A stretch of DNA of 64,000 nt from Paraburkholderia phenazinium (GCF_900141745.1 NZ_FSRM01000002.1:3038001-3102000), one strand, 5' to 3'; shown: positions 37,371 through 46,489, counted from the first letter of the stretch. Numbers and translations are program-made. Notes: a model not told the origin generated them from the sequence alone.

Positions 37371-38846
37371 TTACGGTCCCGTCTTGAATCCCAACGAGGC
37401 CGCCTTGGCGCGCAGATCGGCAAAGCGGTCCGCCGTCGGGTTGACGGTGAGTTGAGAATTATCGACGGAGGATACCGAACTCGATGATGCGGGCGCCGCC
37501 GCACCCGAGCACAGGCCGCCGAATGGACCCTGAGCAACTGTGATTGCCGGCACATCAGTGCGCGGCGCGTCGGTGAAGTCGAGCGCGTAAGCGAGATTGA
37601 ACGTCGCGGAATCGCTGCCACGCACGCCGAGCGGCGCCAGCCCAAAGCGCCATTGCAGGAGCGCGTGAATCGAACTCGGATCGAAGGGATAGCGCGTCAC
37701 GGAGCCTGCGCGAACGCGTGGACCGAGGAGTGCGAGCGGCACGCGGAATCCTAGCCTTCCATCGTTGCCCAGCGCGAGCTCATTGTTGCTGATCGGCCGT
37801 ATCGGCGGCACCACATGTTCGAGAAAGCCGCCCCATTCGTCGTAGACGACGATCATCAGTGTGCGGCTCCAGTTCGGGCTCGTGCTGAGCGCGTTGTAGA
37901 CCTGCGCGAGAAATGCTTCGCCGTTGCGGATGTCCGCGTGCGGATGATCGTCGGCGGAAACGCCCTGCTCTTCGCCAGCGAACATCGGGTCGACCATGCA
38001 AAACGGCGGCAATGTGCCCGCTGCGGCGTCGGAGAGAAAGTCCGAAAACAGATGTGAAATGCCAAGATAGCGGGTGCCGTACAGCGCCGTGAATGGCACG
38101 TCGTGATAGTAGTAGTTGCAGCCGACATTCGCCGCGCTCAGGTTGTCCCAGATCGTCCGCAGCGTCGACGTATCGACCGTGTCGTCGAGTCGATCAGTCG
38201 CCCCGCTATGCAGGTAGATCCGATTTGGATACGTGCTGGTCAGCACGCCACTGAAGTAAAAGTCACCGATCGTGTAGCTTCCGGCAAGCGCGTTGAAGAA
38301 GCCGAGATCCGCGGATGCGTAATAGCCGATAGGCAGCAGATCGCCGCGCACCTCGCTCGTATCGGGCGTCAGTAGCCATCCGTTCATGGCGCCGCCAGCC
38401 AGTTGGGTCCGAGCGCCCTGATAACTATGATTGGGATCCTGATAAGCGCACGCCTGGTAACCATACGACGAGTTCGCCGAGAGCAGGAACGGCGTCTGCA
38501 CCGCGCCGAACGCGTCCTTGAACTGCTGGTTCGCGGGCATCCCCTCGGCGCCGGGCACCCAGCTCAGGAAATGGTCGAAGGAGCGATTCTCCATCGTCAC
38601 GAGCACGATGAAATCAATGCCGGACGTGGACGGCGCCGGTAACGCCGGACGCGCGAGGCTGTAACGGTCGCCGCCGTCCGGTGAGGGAACATCGGCAATC
38701 GACGGCGCGGGCGCGTCGCCGTTCGGGTTGCTAGAGCTGCCTGCGCCCCCACAACCCGTCAGCGCGACGCTGCCCGCAACGGCGGCGACTCCAGCGAGAA
38801 ACCTGCGACGGTCGTAAGGGTGGCTTACCTTGTTCTCGTTGTCCAT
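37371..38846 (-). CDS. Phosphoesterase-family protein (phospholipase C / acid phosphatase-like), Tat lipoprotein signal
   Basis: 491 residues of the alkaline-phosphatase-like phosphoesterase family that includes phospholipase C and AcpA. A twin-arginine signal RRRFLAG (13-19) is followed by a hydrophobic stretch and LTGCGG, a probable lipobox, so it may be a Tat-exported lipoprotein. The metal/active-site motif ENRSFDHF appears at about residue 86, and DEWGGFLEHVVPP and SADDHPHADI give the further metal-binding residues. The substrate (phospholipid or another phosphate ester) cannot be decided. A Ser-rich linker lies near the C-terminus. No gene is tightly linked. Confidence 0.88.
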   Translation of the reverse strand: MDNENKVSHPYDRRRFLAGVAAVAGSVALTGCGGAGSSSNPNGDAPAPSIADVPSPDGGDRYSLARPALPAPSTSGIDFIVLVTMENRSFDHFLSWVPGAEGMPANQQFKDAFGAVQTPFLLSANSSYGYQACAYQDPNHSYQGARTQLAGGAMNGWLLTPDTSEVRGDLLPIGYYASADLGFFNALAGSYTIGDFYFSGVLTSTYPNRIYLHSGATDRLDDTVDTSTLRTIWDNLSAANVGCNYYYHDVPFTALYGTRYLGISHLFSDFLSDAAAGTLPPFCMVDPMFAGEEQGVSADDHPHADIRNGEAFLAQVYNALSTSPNWSRTLMIVVYDEWGGFLEHVVPPIRPISNNELALGNDGRLGFRVPLALLGPRVRAGSVTRYPFDPSSIHALLQWRFGLAPLGVRGSDSATFNLAYALDFTDAPRTDVPAITVAQGPFGGLCSGAAAPASSSSVSSVDNSQLTVNPTADRFADLRAKAASLGFKTGP

Positions 38847-39696
38847 GGCTCATGTCTCCTTGGGCGGCAGCCGGCGGTGACGCCCATCCGTGTCTCGACG
38901 AGCCGCGACGAGACATGATTTCCGGTGCAAGCGGCGTTGCAAGCTTTGTTGGGATCACGCTTGCGCTATTCGCTTACGGGATACCGCCAGGTGCGCGCGC
39001 CAATGAATCGAGCCGGCTCGATCCGGGCGCAGGCGGACTCGTCGAAATCAGCAAGAAACGCTCCCAGATTTGCCGATGGTCCTCTGGGGAACTGCCCCTC
39101 AAGGTGAGGTAGCAATTGACACCGTGCTGGCCGAGATGCGCCGGATGGCATCGTCCAATGAAGGGCCGCAGTCAACGGTAAAGCCGACGTTCAAATGTCC
39201 GCTCAATGGCATGGGCGAATGGCCGTAGCTGGCCGCAGCCCGTCCGCTGCAATCAGCATACGTTGCCTGAAACTTACGGCCGGGGATCGACAGCACGCGC
39301 CCCGGAGCGGTCAGTCGACTTTCCCGAAAGCGGCCGTCGTCGAGCGAGACGCAGTCGAGCCCGCTGAGCCGACGCCAGTCACATGATGCACCGCCGGACC
39401 GCACCTGTAACCGGACTTACGCAAAGTGCCAGGACCGATCTTGCCTTCCACGATATGGAACCTGTCGCTGAGCGCAGCGTATGAATACGCACCCGTCAGC
39501 AATATCCGAATGACGGCATGCTCCGGCATCCTGAATATAAAGAGCGCCTGTCATATCGCGGTCAAAAATTCCGTGCGACAAGGTCTCGTACACCCTGTTC
39601 CAGTCGTAATCTGCTAGGCGCGATCCGGCGTGGCATTGTTTGAAAGAAACGCCAGCGCGCTGGCATCGCCTGACCGAAGTGCGGGAGAAACCGCGT
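38847..39696. other. 850-bp gap with repeat-like sequence and no convincing gene
   Basis: All frames are short and none encodes a recognisable protein. The stretch 39140-39350 resembles, from memory, a longer intergenic repeat found in Paraburkholderia genomes (ATGTCCGCTCAATGGC, GGGCGAATGGCCGTAG, GACAGCACGCGCC). The gap looks like decayed mobile or repeat DNA. Confidence 0.4.
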
Positions 39697-40776
39697 TCAT
39701 GGATGGACTACCGTCATCCTGAATGGGCCGCCATTCGCCGCAGCATGACTGACGGCCTCGTTCACGTCGTCGAGTTTGAAGGACGTCACGTCGAAGTGTC
39801 CGAGATCGAGCAGACCGCCGCGAATCAGACCTGTCATTCGCGTGACCGCTTCCGGCGGATACATCCATTTGCCGCGCACGGTGATGTCGTTGCGCATGAT
39901 CCACGGGTACGGCAGATCGAGACCATCGCCGCCGAGCATGCCAACACCGCCCATCAACACGACACGTCCGTAAGGCCGCACGGCCATCACCGCGGCGCGC
40001 ACGGTCCTCGTGGTCGCGGACGGCGGCAGCAGATCCATCACGCAGTCGATGGGTGCTCCGGCAGCCGCGCGCATCCGTTCGCGATCGTCGTCCTCGTTGC
40101 CTGTGAGCTTCACGGTACGGATACGTTCGCCGAAGCGTCTTTGCAGATCGGCGAGCACGCTTTCATTGCGTCCCGGCGCGACCACGCAGCGCACACCCAT
40201 CGCGAGGGCGACGGCAACGCACGCGCTGCCAAAGTTGCCGGTCGCGCCGCTCACAAGCAATGTCTCGCCAGCCTGCAGATTCGACGCAAGCAGCCCGCCG
40301 TACGGAACCAGCATGGTGTTGAGCGCGCACCATTTCGCGGCATCGGCGGGATCGATTTCACCGATGCGAATGGCGTTCTCGGTCGGCACGCGCATTTGTG
40401 CGGCGAATGGGCCGTCGTGGAAATGGCGCGCGAGCCGCAGGCCGCCGTCGCCGCGTGCACTCCAGCCCTGCAATGTAATGTCGGGCGTGAGCGCGTCGTC
40501 GCGTGAACGCACGGTCGGGTCGCAGAAAACCCAGTCGCCTGTTTTCAGATGCGTGGCGTCGGGGCCGAACGCACGCACGCGACCGATTGCCCCGCAGCCA
40601 GGCACGATCGGCAATTCGATCTGGTAGCGGCGCTCGCCGCTGAACACTTCTTGCGCATATGACAGCACCGGCGCGGCAACGACGTCGACGATCACTTCGC
40701 CGGTGCCCAACGAAGGATCTGCTGCGTCTTCGATCGCAAGCGGCTTGCCGAGTGTCTTCAAAATCGCTGCTTTCAT
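39697..40776 (-). CDS. Zinc-independent-looking MDR-family alcohol dehydrogenase / quinone-reductase-like oxidoreductase
   Basis: 359 residues from the ATG at 40774-40776 (GGGGAA about 6 bases upstream). GroES-like N-terminal half with VPGCGAIGRVRAFG, then a Rossmann NAD(P)-binding region with LLVSGATGNFGSACVAVA. The catalytic zinc ligands of ordinary alcohol dehydrogenases are not evident, which points to the quinone-oxidoreductase side of the superfamily. It is transcribed divergently from an XRE-type regulator 116 bp away, the usual arrangement for a regulator and its target. Confidence 0.88.
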   Translation of the reverse strand: MKAAILKTLGKPLAIEDAADPSLGTGEVIVDVVAAPVLSYAQEVFSGERRYQIELPIVPGCGAIGRVRAFGPDATHLKTGDWVFCDPTVRSRDDALTPDITLQGWSARGDGGLRLARHFHDGPFAAQMRVPTENAIRIGEIDPADAAKWCALNTMLVPYGGLLASNLQAGETLLVSGATGNFGSACVAVALAMGVRCVVAPGRNESVLADLQRRFGERIRTVKLTGNEDDDRERMRAAAGAPIDCVMDLLPPSATTRTVRAAVMAVRPYGRVVLMGGVGMLGGDGLDLPYPWIMRNDITVRGKWMYPPEAVTRMTGLIRGGLLDLGHFDVTSFKLDDVNEAVSHAAANGGPFRMTVVHP

Positions 40777-40892
40777 CTGCGTTCCCCATTGATGGTCATT
40801 GGACGAGGCCATTCTGACAGGGGTAGCATTGATAACAAGGCCTGGTACTATCCTGGGATTCCCGCGTACCTGCTTGAGGAGGACGGACGGTC

Positions 40893-41666
40893 ATGACAAC
40901 CGCGAGCCGAAGCGAATTCGGCGATTTTCTGCGCTCACGGCGCGAGAAGCTAAGCCCTGAATCGGTGGGGCTCAATAACGGGCGGCGGCGTCGCACGCCC
41001 GGTTTGCGTCGCGAGGAAGTTGCCGAACTCGCGGGCATTGGCGTGGACTGGTATGTGCGGCTCGAGCAGGGCCGCACGGTGAGTCCGTCCGATACCACGC
41101 TCGAAGCGCTGGCTCGCGCGCTGCGGCTCGGCAAAGTCGAGGCGGCGCATCTGCGCGCACTGGCACGCAGCGGCGATCGGCAAACCTTCACTCGCGAGAG
41201 CGTGCCGGGACCCATCGCGAATCTGATTGCGACTCTCGAGCTTCCCGCGTATGTCACGGGCAGGCGTTGGGATCTGCTGGCCTGGAATGCAGCGGCGGCC
41301 GATCTTCTCGGCTTCGAGCGTCTTGCCGAGGCGGATCGCAACATTCTGGTGTTCATGTTCATCGAACCGGATTCGCGACGGCTTTTCGGCGCGAACTGGA
41401 CCAGCGAGGCGCGTCGCATGATCGCATTGTTTCGCGCAACGCATGATCTGTATGCCGACGATCCGGCCTTCGTCGAACTGGTCGAACGGCTGCGCGCGCA
41501 CAGCGCCGAATTCGCAAAATGGTGGAACGCGCACGATATTCGTGGCGGCGCGTCCGGGCAGAAGGTGCTGATCCATCCGGAGCGCGGTGCGCAACGCTAT
41601 GACTACGCGACCTTTCAGGCAAATGACGACCCCGCGTTGAAACTCGCGATCTACACGCCTGCGTGA
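40893..41666 (+). CDS. XRE-type regulator with MmyB-like ligand-binding domain
   Basis: 257 residues. An N-terminal helix-turn-helix (about 8-75) carries GRRRRTPGLRREEVAELAGI and DWYVRLEQGR, the signature of this XRE subgroup. A C-terminal MmyB-like domain (about 100-255) contains WDLLAWNAAAADLLG and is thought to bind a small hydrophobic ligand. Members usually repress an adjacent, divergent oxidoreductase gene, as here. Confidence 0.93.
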   Translation: MTTASRSEFGDFLRSRREKLSPESVGLNNGRRRRTPGLRREEVAELAGIGVDWYVRLEQGRTVSPSDTTLEALARALRLGKVEAAHLRALARSGDRQTFTRESVPGPIANLIATLELPAYVTGRRWDLLAWNAAAADLLGFERLAEADRNILVFMFIEPDSRRLFGANWTSEARRMIALFRATHDLYADDPAFVELVERLRAHSAEFAKWWNAHDIRGGASGQKVLIHPERGAQRYDYATFQANDDPALKLAIYTPA

Positions 41667-41826
41667 ATCGAAATCCCCACGCGCCGCGCGTCAGCGTGGC
41701 GCGGCGAGCCAAGCCGATCATCGGACAGGCTCGACCCACAGCAGCCGGCCGGATTTCTCGAAAGTAGCCGTTCGAACCGGGACCAACGATCTGGTCGGTC
41801 TCGATCCACCGGTCTTGCTGTAACCG

Positions 41827-42747
41827 CTAGCGAGCTCGGGCGCTACGTATCATCGCAGCTAGGATATATCCGGCAATTCGCGGATTCTCCTTAATTCGCC
41901 GAGTGCTGTAGCCATACCAGTCATGACCATATGGCACATAAACCCGGACGTGAAATCCTTCCGCAAGCAAAGCGTCACGCTGCGGTTCGCACACGCCTAG
42001 CAACATCTGAAACTCGAATCGCGAGCGGTCAACTTGCTCGCGTTGCAGCCAACCGGTCAACGCATCGATCAATTGTGCGTCGTGCGTTGCAATGCCCACG
42101 AACGATCCCGCCCGTATCGCGGTCGATACGTGCCGAACGAAGTGCGCATTGATCGCGGCCCGATCCCTCGATGCACCGTCGACGAGATGCTCGGTCGACT
42201 CTGCATAAATCCCCTTGCAAATGCGCATGCGGCTCTTGCGCGCCTGCAGGGGAACGATGTCGCCGTTCGTGCGCGTCAAATACGCTTGCAGCGCGATCCC
42301 GACTGGATAACCGTCGGCTTCGAGTTCCCGGAACATGTCGAGCGTTTTCTGGGTGCAACTGACGTCTTCCATGTCGATGCACGCGCCGATTCCGTGCGAT
42401 GCCGCCGCTCGCAAAACCATAGAGACTCGTGCCATGCACGCGTCTTCGTCGAGATGCAGTCCGAGGGCGGTCAATTTTATCGATAGCTCGGTGGGTTGAT
42501 TTTCTGCACCTAGCGCCCGGACGAGATTGAGATACTCGCGAGCCATCGACTCCGCCTGCTCGGACGACGACGCAGTCTCGCCCAGCACATCGATGGTTGT
42601 ACGGAAGCCTGCCGCGTGGAGCGCGTGGATGCGCGTGCGAGCATCGCAGAGCGTTTCGCCAGCGATATAGCGGCGGGAGATCTTACGGATTAGCGAACGG
42701 GGAACGAGCGGGATGGCGCGAGCCGCCATTGTATTGAGAATACGCAT
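41827..42747 (-). CDS. Proline dehydrogenase, monofunctional
   Basis: 306 residues of the PRODH TIM-barrel family that oxidises L-proline to pyrroline-5-carboxylate using FAD and passes electrons to quinone. Motifs read include ELSIKLTALGLHLD, CIDMEDVS, GIALQAYLTRT, RICKGIYAE, FVGIATHDAQL and FQMLLGV. The C-terminal YGHDWYGYSTRRIKENP supplies the substrate-binding arginines. There is no pyrroline-5-carboxylate dehydrogenase or DNA-binding domain, unlike the PutA of most betaproteobacteria. No second proline gene is nearby. Confidence 0.92.
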   Translation of the reverse strand: MRILNTMAARAIPLVPRSLIRKISRRYIAGETLCDARTRIHALHAAGFRTTIDVLGETASSSEQAESMAREYLNLVRALGAENQPTELSIKLTALGLHLDEDACMARVSMVLRAAASHGIGACIDMEDVSCTQKTLDMFRELEADGYPVGIALQAYLTRTNGDIVPLQARKSRMRICKGIYAESTEHLVDGASRDRAAINAHFVRHVSTAIRAGSFVGIATHDAQLIDALTGWLQREQVDRSRFEFQMLLGVCEPQRDALLAEGFHVRVYVPYGHDWYGYSTRRIKENPRIAGYILAAMIRSARAR

Positions 42748-43187
42748 GTTGTGGTCTCATGAAAACGCAGTCGCACGAATCTGGATATAAAAAGTCGATT
42801 CGAGCGACATCGCCGGACTGCCTATCACAACAGGTCCGGGACGAATGCCAAAGTGGATGCAATCACTGCATCGACACAGGCTTTCAGTGCGTTTTCGAGG
42901 GAGGCCAGGCAGCTGCGTACATTGTTCGAACGAAATCTTTTGCGATTAACTACGGGGCGAGACAAAGCCTGATTTCTTCACGTCAGTCACGCATTGGGGA
43001 TCGTAGCATGAACGAACAAACGGTGGTGATGAGCCGATCCGCGCTGTACCGAAGCTTTGATTGTTGACGATCGGCGCGTCCCTGCCGAATGTCGCATCAT
43101 CGAAGCAAGCGCTCTCGCGATGTACGGGAATGGCGTCGCGACTTCACGCCAAACAAATCGCAGGTTCATTTCAACTGGAGACGATTC
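42748..43187. other. Intergenic region with a degenerate repeat copy
   Basis: 440 bp upstream of the divergent proline dehydrogenase and GFA genes. No coding sequence is convincing. Positions 43060-43110 begin like the dispersed repeat (ATTGTTGACGATCGGCGCGT) and then diverge. Confidence 0.4.
43060..43106 (+). repeat. Dispersed intergenic repeat, degenerate copy F
   Basis: ATTGTTGACGATC at the left end matches the repeat, with a diverged right part lacking the TTCATGGCCG block. Assignment is tentative. Confidence 0.35.
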
Positions 43188-43598
43188 ATGTCAAATCCCT
43201 GGACCGGGCGCTGCCTTTGCGGCGCGATGCAATATGAATCTCGGGGCGATCCACTCGCGCAACTCATCTGTCATTGCAGGGATTGTCAGCGCGCTTCCGG
43301 CTCGGCTGGGTTGCCTGTGATCGTAGTGAGAACCACAGATTTTGCATTCAAAGGCGAAATCAAGTCTTATACGAAGACCGGTGGCAGCGGCATGCCAACA
43401 ACGCGCAATTTCTGCCCTCATTGTGGCAGCTTGCTATTTGGAACGCCGCATCACGCACCGGAAATCGTCACCATTTATGCCGGAACACTCGATGATCCGT
43501 CGCGGTTCAACGCCGAATTCGCCCAATTCATGTCTGAACGCCATCAGTTGGACGTCCACCAACCGGAGATTCCCCAACATTTGAGAAGAGCGCCCTGA
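43188..43598 (+). CDS. GFA-family protein (glutathione-dependent formaldehyde-activating enzyme-like)
   Basis: 136 residues from ATG 43188 (GGAG 8 bases upstream). The zinc-binding cysteine pattern of the CENP-V/GFA fold is complete: GRCLCG, ICHCRDCQRASG and FCPHCGS. Founding members help glutathione react with formaldehyde, but most family members are uncharacterised. It is convergent with a second, quite different GFA protein whose stop is only 10 bp away. Confidence 0.9.
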   Translation: MSNPWTGRCLCGAMQYESRGDPLAQLICHCRDCQRASGSAGLPVIVVRTTDFAFKGEIKSYTKTGGSGMPTTRNFCPHCGSLLFGTPHHAPEIVTIYAGTLDDPSRFNAEFAQFMSERHQLDVHQPEIPQHLRRAP

Positions 43599-43607
43599 TC
43601 AACAAAA

Positions 43608-44015
43608 TCAAAGATGCCGGCTTTCTGAAGGGGGATTGCTCCAATCGTCCTGCAAACCATTCACGTAGGTCACCGGCGCATTTAGCGCTTCATTGATGTC
43701 AAGTTCTTCGATGCACATGATGTTGACGTTGATATACGGGTACCCTGTTGCGTTTGGTGTATCAACGCGATCAAACACGTGGACACCGCACCGTTTGCAA
43801 AACGGGTGGTGAGCTACCGGATTTTTACCCTGGTACTCCGTAAGTGCAGTTTCGTCGGAAAGGAGACGAAACTCCTCTCGACGAACCTTGACATGCCAGA
43901 ATCGTAGCCTGCTACAGAAACTGCAATTGCATTTCAACGTACCATTGCTTAAATCAACCCGGGCTTCAAACCGCACTAGTTGGCAATGGCAACCTCCAAG
44001 GTAGGTACGCAGCAT
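43608..44015 (-). CDS. GFA-family protein, second type
   Basis: 135 residues. GGCHCQLVRFEA, CNCSFCSRLRFWH and FCKRCGVHVFD form the Cys pattern of the GFA/CENP-V fold. Sequence similarity to the neighbouring GFA protein is limited to the fold motifs, so this is not a recent duplication. The enzymatic role is unproven in this subgroup. Confidence 0.9.
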   Translation of the reverse strand: MLRTYLGGCHCQLVRFEARVDLSNGTLKCNCSFCSRLRFWHVKVRREEFRLLSDETALTEYQGKNPVAHHPFCKRCGVHVFDRVDTPNATGYPYINVNIMCIEELDINEALNAPVTYVNGLQDDWSNPPSESRHL

Positions 44016-44098
44016 CAGGCTCCTCCATGTTGATGGATAACCACATCGTCAACGCATTGCCACTGGATCGCGGCGTCTCCGCGTAGCGACTGGACACG

Positions 44099-44150
44099 AT
44101 TGTCGACGATCCGCGGCTCGCCGTCGACCGACCGAACGTGGATCAGCGAG
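44099..44150 (+). repeat. Dispersed intergenic repeat, degenerate copy G
   Basis: ATTGTCGACGATCCGCGGCT followed by GCCGTCGACCGACCGAACG. The left 30 bases match the repeat well; the TTCATGGCCG block has been lost. It lies between GFA and Hsp20 genes. Confidence 0.5.
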
Positions 44151-44299
44151 AATGCCTGGAGTTGATGCCAGAAGCGAGTTCACCTCCGCGAGAACAGTTT
44201 GGAGCGCCGACTCGCGTGCGTGCCTGCGCGGAAATGTTTGCGCAGCCATCCACCGGACAGCTGCGCTCGTACCCGTGTCGGCCGCGGCCTTTTACTCCG

Positions 44300-44704
44300 T
44301 TATTCCACATGTACATCAATGCGGCGCGGACGGGCTTCTTCTCGACGCGGGATGCTGAGTTTCAGCACGCCGCCCTGCAGATTGGCGTCGACCTTGGACG
44401 TATCGAAGTCCTCGCTCAAGGTGAAAGCCCGCGCGAAATGCGGCGCACGAATCTCTGCATGGTGCAGCCGCAGGTCGCCTGGCGTGGGCACCACCGCCTC
44501 CGCTTCGATGTACAGCCGCCCATCGTGAACCTTCACGTCAAGCTTGTCGCGCGATACGCCCGGCAGGTCAGCCCACAGGGTGATGCCGTGGCTGTCCTCG
44601 ATGATGTCGACGGCCGGCGTAAGCGTTAAACGGCGAGCGCTGTCCTGGTTACTACGAGCCACACCGCTGGTATCTCGCTGTGCGATTTGAGTCGTGTCGT
44701 TCAT
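44300..44704 (-). CDS. Hsp20/alpha-crystallin small heat-shock protein
   Basis: 134 residues from the ATG at 44702-44704 (GAGGAGGAA upstream). The alpha-crystallin domain (about 30-125) contains VDIIEDSHGITLWADLPGV, KVHDGRLYIEAE and the conserved GGVLKLSIP. Small heat-shock proteins hold unfolding proteins in a refoldable state. It lies 14 bp downstream of a second hsp20 gene in the same operon. The two proteins differ a good deal and may form mixed oligomers. Confidence 0.93.
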   Translation of the reverse strand: MNDTTQIAQRDTSGVARSNQDSARRLTLTPAVDIIEDSHGITLWADLPGVSRDKLDVKVHDGRLYIEAEAVVPTPGDLRLHHAEIRAPHFARAFTLSEDFDTSKVDANLQGGVLKLSIPRREEARPRRIDVHVE

Positions 44705-44718
44705 GGCTTCCTCCTCGC

Positions 44719-45159
44719 TTACTGGATGGTGATGGCGCGCGGCTTCGAGGCCTCGCGTTTGCCGATCTGGATGGTCAGGCAACCGTTCGAATAGCCAGCT
44801 TCGACCTTGTCCGGATCAGCGTTCTGCGGCAGCTCGATCACGCGCCGGAACGTGCCGAAAAAGCGCTCCTTGGCGTAGGCGCGGGTTTCGCTCCCCGCCG
44901 CCAACTCGGGCGCTTTGCGCTCGCCGGCAATGGTCAAAGTGCCCTTGTCGACGGTCACTTCGAACGTGCCTGGGTCGATGCCTGGTGCGAATGCAACGAT
45001 GTTGATGGACTCGTCGGTAGTGCCGATATTGAGAGGCGGGAATGCGTCCGTGCGGCTCGAGCGGATGCTCGATGGAAGGTTGCCGAACAGCGCAGACATC
45101 TGCCGTTGCAGACGATCGAGTTCCCCAAACAGGTCGTTGCTAAAGTAGAAGTCACTCAT
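44719..45159 (-). CDS. Hsp20/alpha-crystallin small heat-shock protein
   Basis: 146 residues. The N-terminal arm contains LFGELDRLQRQMSALFG, and the alpha-crystallin domain (about 45-140) contains DESINIVAFAPGIDPGTFEV, GTLTIAGERK, FGTFRRVIELP and NGCLTIQIGK. It is first in a two-gene hsp20 operon. A heat-shock sigma-factor-like promoter lies about 120 bp upstream at 45286-45313. Confidence 0.94.
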   Translation of the reverse strand: MSDFYFSNDLFGELDRLQRQMSALFGNLPSSIRSSRTDAFPPLNIGTTDESINIVAFAPGIDPGTFEVTVDKGTLTIAGERKAPELAAGSETRAYAKERFFGTFRRVIELPQNADPDKVEAGYSNGCLTIQIGKREASKPRAITIQ

Positions 45160-45285
45160 GATTCAATCTCCCGTGATGCGAAATGATCAAAGGCGTCCAC
45201 CTGCTGCCGCGCCCCGACGAAGCGCACGCGGTCGCACTTCCTGGAGACACTGTATGGGCGGCGCGCAGCGGCCTTTGCGACCCAA

Positions 45286-45313
45286 AAATAGGCGCTTGCC
45301 CGAGACTTTCAAT
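45286..45313 (-). promoter_or_regulatory. Sigma-32-like promoter of the hsp20 operon
   Basis: On the minus strand ATTGAAA (plus 45307-45313), a 13-base spacer, and GCCTATTT (plus 45286-45293) resemble the heat-shock consensus CTTGAAA / CCCCATNT, with six of eight matches in the -10 part. The position fits the hsp20 operon. Confidence 0.5.
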
Positions 45314-45422
45314 ATCAGCAGATCGAATATTGAATTCACCTCAATATATTCCGCCGGATATATTGAAACACCCAGCGGGAGCCCTTATTTGCACCGCGCG
45401 GATTGTTCTGGAAGGAGGCAAT

Positions 45423-45809
45423 ATGGAGTTCGATACTGACTGGGTGACGCTTGGCAAACACCGTGTCCGACTGCATGCGACCCGCGGCTTTCCGGCCGAA
45501 CGGCTGCGCATCGTGGCCGAGGTCGCGCGGTTGGCCATTGAAAGTAACATGAGCGCGCGGGCGCGCCTCGTGGAAGTGGTGTTTCGCGATCAGGATGGCG
45601 TGTATGACATCTCCATTGGCACGACCATCGCAGAAGACCGCACGTGCGCGGCGTCGATCGAAGCTGCCCTTGCCACGATCTTCGGTCTCACCCCCGAACA
45701 GGTCGTGTTGACGGTAAAGGCCGTCTCTCAGGATGAGGTGGATTTGAGCTTCGGCACTTATGAGCGGTTACTGGCGCAAAAGATCGGCGCCACCGCCCCG
45801 ATCCAGTAG
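45423..45809 (+). CDS. Conserved-looking protein of unknown function
   Basis: 128 residues from ATG 45423, chosen because GGAAGGAGG lies 5-6 bases upstream; the open frame extends further back to 45183 but is repeat- and promoter-like there. Mixed alpha/beta composition with no signal peptide or membrane helix. Readable stretches are DTDWVTLGKHRVRLHATRGF, VVFRDQDGVYDISIGTT and DEVDLSFGTYERLLAQ. No family recognised. It is divergent from the hsp20 operon, so a stress link is possible but unproven. Confidence 0.7.
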   Translation: MEFDTDWVTLGKHRVRLHATRGFPAERLRIVAEVARLAIESNMSARARLVEVVFRDQDGVYDISIGTTIAEDRTCAASIEAALATIFGLTPEQVVLTVKAVSQDEVDLSFGTYERLLAQKIGATAPIQ

Positions 45810-45947
45810 CGACACGGCTGGCACCGCTAGCGATCCATCTAACCGGCGGGGCTACCCCGGTGAACATTCTTCGGGAGGCGAGGAACCGCCGACCACGTCT
45901 CCCGGCCACACGCGGGAATTCAGCACTGGCGGTTGCACGATGGCGAG

Positions 45948-46319
45948 TCAAGGCGGTGGCAATTTCGGATCGAGTTTGCATCGTCTGAGCGGTAGCGGCT
46001 GAGCGGATACCAGTCGTGTCACAAGGCGTGACTTTTCGTCGACCTGTACATCGAGGCAGGCGCAGCCGTACCCGTGCTCTCCAGCGTTGGTCACGACCCA
46101 TCCTTTCGTCGTCATGTCCGGCATGTTGTCGATCCCAGGGGCCTGATAGCCACCTTGTTCCGAAATTGTCCATTCGCCACTTCGGTCCACTAACGAAAAG
46201 TTGGCGGGAGTTGGATTTTTGAGCCAGCCACAGCGCTTCTCAACGGCACCTTGCGCGTCGGCGACGGAGGTTGCCAACGCCATTCCTAATCCGAGCAACA
46301 CCACAAACGGATTTGTCAT
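45948..46319 (-). CDS. DUF4087-family periplasmic protein
   Basis: 123 residues from the ATG at 46317-46319 (GAGGAG about 11 bases upstream). A signal peptide (about 1-23, ending VADAQ) is followed by a mature part with CGWLKNPTPANF, DRSGEWTISEQGGYQ, GYGCACLDV and LPLRRCKLDP. This fits my memory of DUF4087. The conserved Cys residues probably form disulphides in the periplasm. Function unknown. Confidence 0.8.
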   Translation of the reverse strand: MTNPFVVLLGLGMALATSVADAQGAVEKRCGWLKNPTPANFSLVDRSGEWTISEQGGYQAPGIDNMPDMTTKGWVVTNAGEHGYGCACLDVQVDEKSRLVTRLVSAQPLPLRRCKLDPKLPPP

Positions 46320-46345
46320 CAGGGTTTTCTCCTCACTCATTGGCA

Positions 46346-46400
46346 ACTGTCGACAATCTGAACGTCACCGTCGAACGTCGGTTCATGGCCGCGCTCTGCA
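46346..46400 (+). repeat. Dispersed ~55-bp intergenic repeat, copy B
   Basis: ACTGTCGACAATCTGAACGT, CGTCGAACGTCGGTTCATGG and CCGCGCTCTGCA align with the other full copies. It lies upstream of the DUF4087 gene. Confidence 0.65.
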
Positions 46401-46489
46401 CGACCCGGTCGGCTCAGTGCGACGCGTAGGACGATGTTCAGAAATTCCGGCATTGATGCTCGACAAAACAGACAGTCAGCAATTATGAC

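Noticed and set aside
39099..39404. 101-codon minus-strand frame
   Set aside because: It lies in repeat-like DNA and matches my memory of spurious frames that recur in such intergenic repeats.
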